Positions 14,581 to 17,748 of a DNA stretch of 17,748 nucleotides are shown here, piece after piece. The stretch covers positions 1 through 17,748 of the forward strand of contig SDOA01000086.1 of NCBI GenBank assembly GCA_004524595.1, read 5' to 3'. Under the pieces are notes generated by a model, which did no database searches, had not been told where the DNA came from, and saw nothing but the letters and a program-made list of their open reading frames with translations. The stretch is from Candidatus Thorarchaeota archaeon. GTDB lineage: Archaea; Asgardarchaeota; Thorarchaeia; Thorarchaeales; Thorarchaeaceae. The position numbers and the translations under genes are program-made. Position 1 is the first letter of the stretch; every line of letters begins with the position of its first letter.

Positions 14581-15381
14581 CTAGATCCCACTAAACCAGA
14601 GCTTCCTCTGAACTGCCATCAGAAGATTCTCAGCTGCTCTCTTATCGAGTCCAGAGATTGTAGCCAATTGCTCAGCACTAGTTGCCACTAAATCTGTTGT
14701 TGTACCAATCCCCGAATTGAGTATGAGATTGATTGTTGGCTCTTGAATGTCTAGTTCAATGAGTACTTCCCGAAGATTTGCCACCGAGTCTACAGTTGGA
14801 GTTGGCGCGTTTACATCAGGCATGTCAATTTCCATTGATTCTTCATCAGTTGATTCAGGGCTCTTAGAAATTTCAGCAGTACCAAGTGGTTTTTTCATCA
14901 CAGAAACTTCTTCTTTGATTCCATATTTCTTAATAAACGAAGGACGTAGAAAAATGAGCCCGAGTATAGTAGACGAAATTAGTAGAGGAATCAAGAATAG
15001 ATTGCTAACATCAATACCCTCGATTGCACCAGAGGGGCTAAAACCAATAAGTCCATCTGTGATTCCTGCAATGAAGATACTATACCAAGGATCACCTGAA
15101 ATGTCTGTGAATAGCATTAGCCATAGTGGAGCAAATAATCCAAAACCACCTATCTCATAGATCAAAAATTGTCGAAATATATCTTTGCGAACAAAATAGA
15201 TAATCAGGGGAAGGAGGGTTATTAATCCAATACTAGTGATGAACCAATAAACATAGATATCCCATAGCATTTCAAGACCAGTTGCATCAGCACCAATAGC
15301 TGTTATTTTAATCACTGCTGCAACCATGAATATAATAAAAGGAAGAACAGCACCAACCACTATTCCATGGGCATATCTCAT
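14581..15381 (-). CDS. Membrane protein with C-terminal helix-hairpin-helix domain
   Basis: A 266-residue protein. Hydrophobic segments at about 5-28, 42-64, 72-92, 100-117 (weak) and 127-146 suggest four or five membrane helices, followed by a basic stop (RPSFIKKYGIKEE). A 50-residue linker rich in Ser, Asp, Glu and Pro leads to a helix-hairpin-helix/SAM-like domain at about 205-262, with GIGTTTDLVATSAEQLATIS as its first hairpin and GLDKRAAENLLMAVQ as its second. HhH domains normally bind DNA non-specifically or mediate protein contacts. No enzyme motif. The start is an ATG with TCACCCT complement (AGGGTGA, 15391-15397), 9 nt upstream. Joining a membrane anchor to an HhH domain would let DNA or a protein partner sit at the membrane, which is inference. 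No family name assigned. Confidence 0.87.
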   Translation of the reverse strand: MRYAHGIVVGAVLPFIIFMVAAVIKITAIGADATGLEMLWDIYVYWFITSIGLITLLPLIIYFVRKDIFRQFLIYEIGGFGLFAPLWLMLFTDISGDPWYSIFIAGITDGLIGFSPSGAIEGIDVSNLFLIPLLISSTILGLIFLRPSFIKKYGIKEEVSVMKKPLGTAEISKSPESTDEESMEIDMPDVNAPTPTVDSVANLREVLIELDIQEPTINLILNSGIGTTTDLVATSAEQLATISGLDKRAAENLLMAVQRKLWFSGI

Positions 15382-15526
15382 TCTATTGTTTCACCCTATT
15401 CTTTCCTTATAGTGAGAGAGTCTTTTAGGTGTTTTTAGCATTCTATTGTTTAATTAGATTGGTACAATAAATCAGCTCCCGTCAGCCTTATGTGTAACAA
15501 GAGTCCATGCAAATTGAGTGATTTGT

Positions 15527-16612
15527 TTGAAGCCCTTCTTTGTAGTCGGTACACGTCCTGAAATCATCAAAATGGCTCCAATTATACACGAGTTCGAAGA
15601 TAGAGGTATCAATCCGTATCTCCTTCACACAGGCCAACATTATTCTAATAGCCTAAGTAGCCAATTCTTTAAAGATATGAGTCTAAAGAGTCCAAATCAG
15701 AATCTTAACATTGGATCAGGGACTCATTCTGAACAAACGGCCAAAGCTCTTATTGGCATAGAAAAGGCTCTAATCAAAGAAAAGCCTGATGTCGTTCTAG
15801 TTCAGGGAGATACGAATGCAGTCTTATCTGCTGCTCTTGCTGCTGTAAAAGTAGGTATACCTGTTGGTCATGTCGAAGCAGGTCTGAGAAGCTATGATAT
15901 CCGAATGCCTGAAGAACATAATAGAAGATTAACTGATCATATCTCTAGCTACCTCTTTGCGCCAACTGAGAAATCTGCAAAAATCTTAGAAGGAGAGAAA
16001 GTTTGGGGGAAAATTTTTGTAACTGGAAACACAGTTATTGATGCTCTTGAAGACCGCGTGGCTCTGATCCAAGGGAGAGAATCAATAGCATCGGATTTAG
16101 GACTCGAAGAATTTGCACTCCTGACGATGCACCGAGCAGAAAATGTCGATGATGCGATTATATTGAAAGGATTAGTAGAGGGGTTATTATCACTGGACAA
16201 CGATATCGTCTTCTCTGCTCATCCTAGAACAATCGTTAGACTGAAGGAATTCAATCTATTAGCAAAATTGGAACATGACAGGAAAATACACATCATAGAA
16301 CCACCGGGCTATCTTGAGTTTCTGGCTCTAATGAGAGATTGTAAATTCATTCTAACTGATTCTGGAGGAATTCAAGAAGAAGCTACTGCACCATCTATCA
16401 ACAAAAGGGTATTTGTTCTGAGAACATCAACAGAGCGACCTGAAGCTGAAGAATCAGGTCATGCAACACTTGTGGGAGTGGATCCCAATATATTTCCAAT
16501 GTTGATATCAAATGCAATTCAGCAGGATTCAGACAAGATTAGGAAATGTCCATATGGAGATGGACAGGCATCCAAAAGAATTGTGAATATTCTCTTAAAG
16601 TCGGCAAAATGA
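15527..16612 (+). CDS. wecB: UDP-N-acetylglucosamine 2-epimerase
   Basis: Non-hydrolysing enzyme converting UDP-GlcNAc to UDP-ManNAc for surface polysaccharide or N-glycan assembly. The start is best placed at the TTG (15527), with GAGTGA (15516-15521) just upstream, giving 361 residues and the family-typical MKPFFVVGTRPEIIKMAP; a GTG at 15518 would add three. Family motifs follow: LHTGQHYS, VLVQGDTNAVLSAALAA (catalytic Asp), VGHVEAGLRSYD (catalytic Glu), MPEEHNRRLTDHIS, LLTMHRAENVDD (catalytic His), and ILTDSGGIQEEAT for UDP binding, then RTSTERPEA. All catalytic residues of the family are present. It stands alone here without other glycan genes nearby, and is followed by 128 bp of non-coding DNA before the histone-like gene. 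Confidence 0.95.
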   Translation: MKPFFVVGTRPEIIKMAPIIHEFEDRGINPYLLHTGQHYSNSLSSQFFKDMSLKSPNQNLNIGSGTHSEQTAKALIGIEKALIKEKPDVVLVQGDTNAVLSAALAAVKVGIPVGHVEAGLRSYDIRMPEEHNRRLTDHISSYLFAPTEKSAKILEGEKVWGKIFVTGNTVIDALEDRVALIQGRESIASDLGLEEFALLTMHRAENVDDAIILKGLVEGLLSLDNDIVFSAHPRTIVRLKEFNLLAKLEHDRKIHIIEPPGYLEFLALMRDCKFILTDSGGIQEEATAPSINKRVFVLRTSTERPEAEESGHATLVGVDPNIFPMLISNAIQQDSDKIRKCPYGDGQASKRIVNILLKSAK

Positions 16613-16685
16613 GTGATATTTGTGCATATGCTCAAATGAGTTAAAATATGCCAAAAAGCGCCTAAAAATAGACCTCTCTGTAAAG

Positions 16686-16695
16686 CCTTATAAGG
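16686..16695 (+). promoter_or_regulatory. Palindromic TATA box of the histone-like gene
   Basis: CCTTATAAGG is a perfect 10-bp palindrome, 46 bp upstream of the ATG at 16741. An archaeal start site about 25 bp downstream would fall at about 16715, leaving a short leader that carries the AAGGAGG ribosome-binding site (16722-16728). It looks like a strong promoter. Confidence 0.6.
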
Positions 16696-16700
16696 TACTA

Positions 16701-16720
16701 GAGTACATTTTAATGCACTC
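16701..16720 (+). promoter_or_regulatory. Imperfect palindrome at the expected transcription start
   Basis: GAGTACATT and AATGCACTC form nine-base arms with one mismatch around a TT centre, 5 bp after the TATA palindrome. The expected start site falls inside it. It could be an operator for a dimeric repressor or a leader hairpin; which cannot be decided from sequence. Confidence 0.4.
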
Positions 16721-16740
16721 TAAGGAGGAGTGATATAACA

Positions 16741-16911
16741 ATGAGCTTTGTCGTTAAGAAAGCAATACAAGACTACGCTAAGAAGAAAAACCTCCAAGTG
16801 AGCGGTGATTTCTATGCGGCCCTTGATAAGAAAATCGAGGGGCTCCTAGATCACGCTGCCAAGAGGACCAATGAAAACAAACGCAAGACCCTAAAGGCTT
16901 ACGATTTGTAA
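16741..16911 (+). CDS. Minimal histone-fold-like basic protein (DUF1931-type)
   Basis: A 56-residue protein, MSFVVKKAIQDYAKKKN at the start, too short for usual length cut-offs. From about residue 19, VSGDFYAALDKKIEGLLDHA forms a helix and AAKRTNENKRKTLKAYDL a turn and strand that match the end of a histone fold (the R-K-T-x-x-x-x-D-L pattern). Proteins of this kind are known as DUF1931, whose Aquifex relative has a histone fold. It is basic (11 Lys, 2 Arg against 7 Asp/Glu). Lys codons are AAG 7, AAA 4, more AAG-biased than the neighbouring genes appear to be, consistent with high expression. AAGGAGG at 16722-16728 gives a strong ribosome-binding site. DNA binding is inferred. A terminator-like hairpin follows. 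Confidence 0.75.
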   Translation: MSFVVKKAIQDYAKKKNLQVSGDFYAALDKKIEGLLDHAAKRTNENKRKTLKAYDL

Positions 16912-16935
16912 TCAGAAATAATATAGATGCCGGGA

Positions 16936-16970
16936 GTGGAAGTGTAAGAGCTTCCACAACCTCTCTTTTT
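16936..16970 (+). terminator. Terminator-like hairpin after the histone-like gene
   Basis: GTGGAAG (16936-16942) pairs perfectly with CTTCCAC (16951-16957) around an eight-base loop, and CTCTCTTTTT follows at 16961-16970. The hairpin starts 25 bp after the stop codon, so the small gene probably has its own short transcript that does not run into SurE. Confidence 0.65.
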
Positions 16971-17035
16971 CATATCATCACTCTTATCAATGAAGAAGTT
17001 GCTTAGTTTTTATCAATCTAATGAGGTAAGATTCA

Positions 17036-17748
17036 TTGTATAGAGTCTGTTTAACTAATGATGATGGACCCAGGAGTGACGGTCTTCTTAGACTCGCAGA
17101 TAAATTGAGTATAGATGTTGAGCTTTTTGTTGTCGTTCCAGACGGTCAAAGAAGTGCTTCTGGCAAAGCATTAACATTAAAGAGCCCCATCAGGATTACA
17201 GAACAACACAAACAGAATGGGTATAGTTTTGTAAGTCATGATGGTGCACCGGCAGACTCAGTGATTCTAGCAGAAGCATTCTACGAGAAGATTGACTTGG
17301 TCATATCAGGGCCTAATACAGGAGCTAATGTTGGATATCAGAGTATGTTAACAAGTGGAACAGTTGGAGCTGCATTAGAGGCTGCGATTCGAGGAATTCC
17401 TGCCATTGCAGTGTCAAGAGAAGCAACACCACATGAATGGTTTGATTCCACAGGCTCTGTTCGCGATTGTGAAAAGGTATGTGAGATAACAAAAACATTA
17501 GTGATGAGAATATTAGAGAAGGGGATGCCAGAAAAAATAGATTTACTCAACCTAAACTTCCCAGTAGATATCTCTGATAATAGTAAATTGGTAATAACAA
17601 AACCTACAAAAATTCGGATGCATAATGAAGTTGAACGTAGGATAGACCCGAACGGACGTCCATATTTTTGGTATCTTGGAATTGAGAGAACACCACCAAA
17701 GGATACGGATGCCTATGAAGTTCTCGTGAATAAAAACATCGCACTATC
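17036..17748 (+). CDS. surE: SurE-type 5'/3'-nucleotidase, C-terminus cut by right edge
   Basis: Metal-dependent phosphatase that removes phosphate from nucleoside 5'- or 3'-monophosphates. The frame is open from a TTG at 17036 to the window end, 237 codons. SurE motifs are CLTNDDG (5-11, metal-binding D9 and D10), VVVPDGQRSASGKALT (32-47, metal-ligand Ser40), DGAPADSV (69-76), VISGPNTGANVGYQSMLTSG (89-108, N94) and TVGAALEAAIRGIPAIAVS. The late TDAYEVLVNKNIA matches the end of the family's core, so little of the protein is missing. GAGGT (17023-17027) 8 nt upstream supports the TTG start. With uridine phosphorylase it could convert nucleotides through nucleosides to free bases. Confidence 0.95.
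   Translation, partial: MYRVCLTNDDGPRSDGLLRLADKLSIDVELFVVVPDGQRSASGKALTLKSPIRITEQHKQNGYSFVSHDGAPADSVILAEAFYEKIDLVISGPNTGANVGYQSMLTSGTVGAALEAAIRGIPAIAVSREATPHEWFDSTGSVRDCEKVCEITKTLVMRILEKGMPEKIDLLNLNFPVDISDNSKLVITKPTKIRMHNEVERRIDPNGRPYFWYLGIERTPPKDTDAYEVLVNKNIAL

Overview
This window is AT-rich DNA from an archaeon. The evidence is A/T-rich TATA-like boxes 20-50 bp upstream of several starts, frequent TTG/GTG starts with GGAGG or GGTGA ribosome-binding sites, a tungsten-type aldehyde:ferredoxin oxidoreductase with a four-cluster ferredoxin partner, an Uri/DUF123 GIY-YIG protein, a PAC2-family protein and a 56-residue histone-fold-like (DUF1931-type) protein. Several coiled-coil, PH-like and zinc-ribbon proteins, plus bacterial/eukaryote-type amino-acid enzymes (long hexameric-type glutamate dehydrogenase, type II branched-chain aminotransferase), would suit an Asgard-like mesophile, but that placement is inference. 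No tRNA, rRNA, CRISPR array, transposase or integrase was seen, and no gene-free stretch exceeds about 300 bases.

Layout, left to right. Positions 1-827 (-) hold the N-terminal 275 codons of an unrecognised protein that runs off the left edge. A metallo-beta-lactamase-fold hydrolase (935-1882, -) is divergent from a four-gene plus-strand run: a KH-like/PP-loop ATPase, a GIY-YIG protein, a 73-residue possibly Sm-like protein and a tandem PH-like/zinc-ribbon protein. A minus-strand operon (7221 down to 4823) encodes the ferredoxin and the AOR-family catalytic subunit. Next, genes alternate strand one by one: acidic-tail protein (+), branched-chain aminotransferase (-), internally duplicated coiled-coil protein (+), glutamate dehydrogenase (-), PAC2 protein (+), helical/zinc-ribbon protein (-), ribose-phosphate pyrophosphokinase-like protein (+), uridine phosphorylase (+), membrane protein with a helix-hairpin-helix tail (-), UDP-GlcNAc 2-epimerase (+), the tiny histone-like gene (+) and SurE (+, cut by the right edge).

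Functional reading. Aminotransferase, glutamate dehydrogenase and the AOR/ferredoxin pair fit amino-acid fermentation: amino groups pass to 2-oxoglutarate, glutamate dehydrogenase releases ammonium, and aldehydes derived from 2-oxo acids are oxidised with electrons going to ferredoxin. The PRPP-synthetase-like protein, uridine phosphorylase and SurE fit nucleotide and nucleoside turnover. WecB supplies UDP-ManNAc for surface glycans. The histone-like gene has its own strong-looking promoter, a palindrome at the expected transcription start, a near-consensus ribosome-binding site and a terminator-like hairpin, suggesting an abundant, separately regulated protein.

The least explained parts are the left-edge protein, the tandem PH-like/zinc-ribbon protein, the duplicated coiled-coil protein, the HhH-tailed membrane protein and the helical/zinc-ribbon protein.
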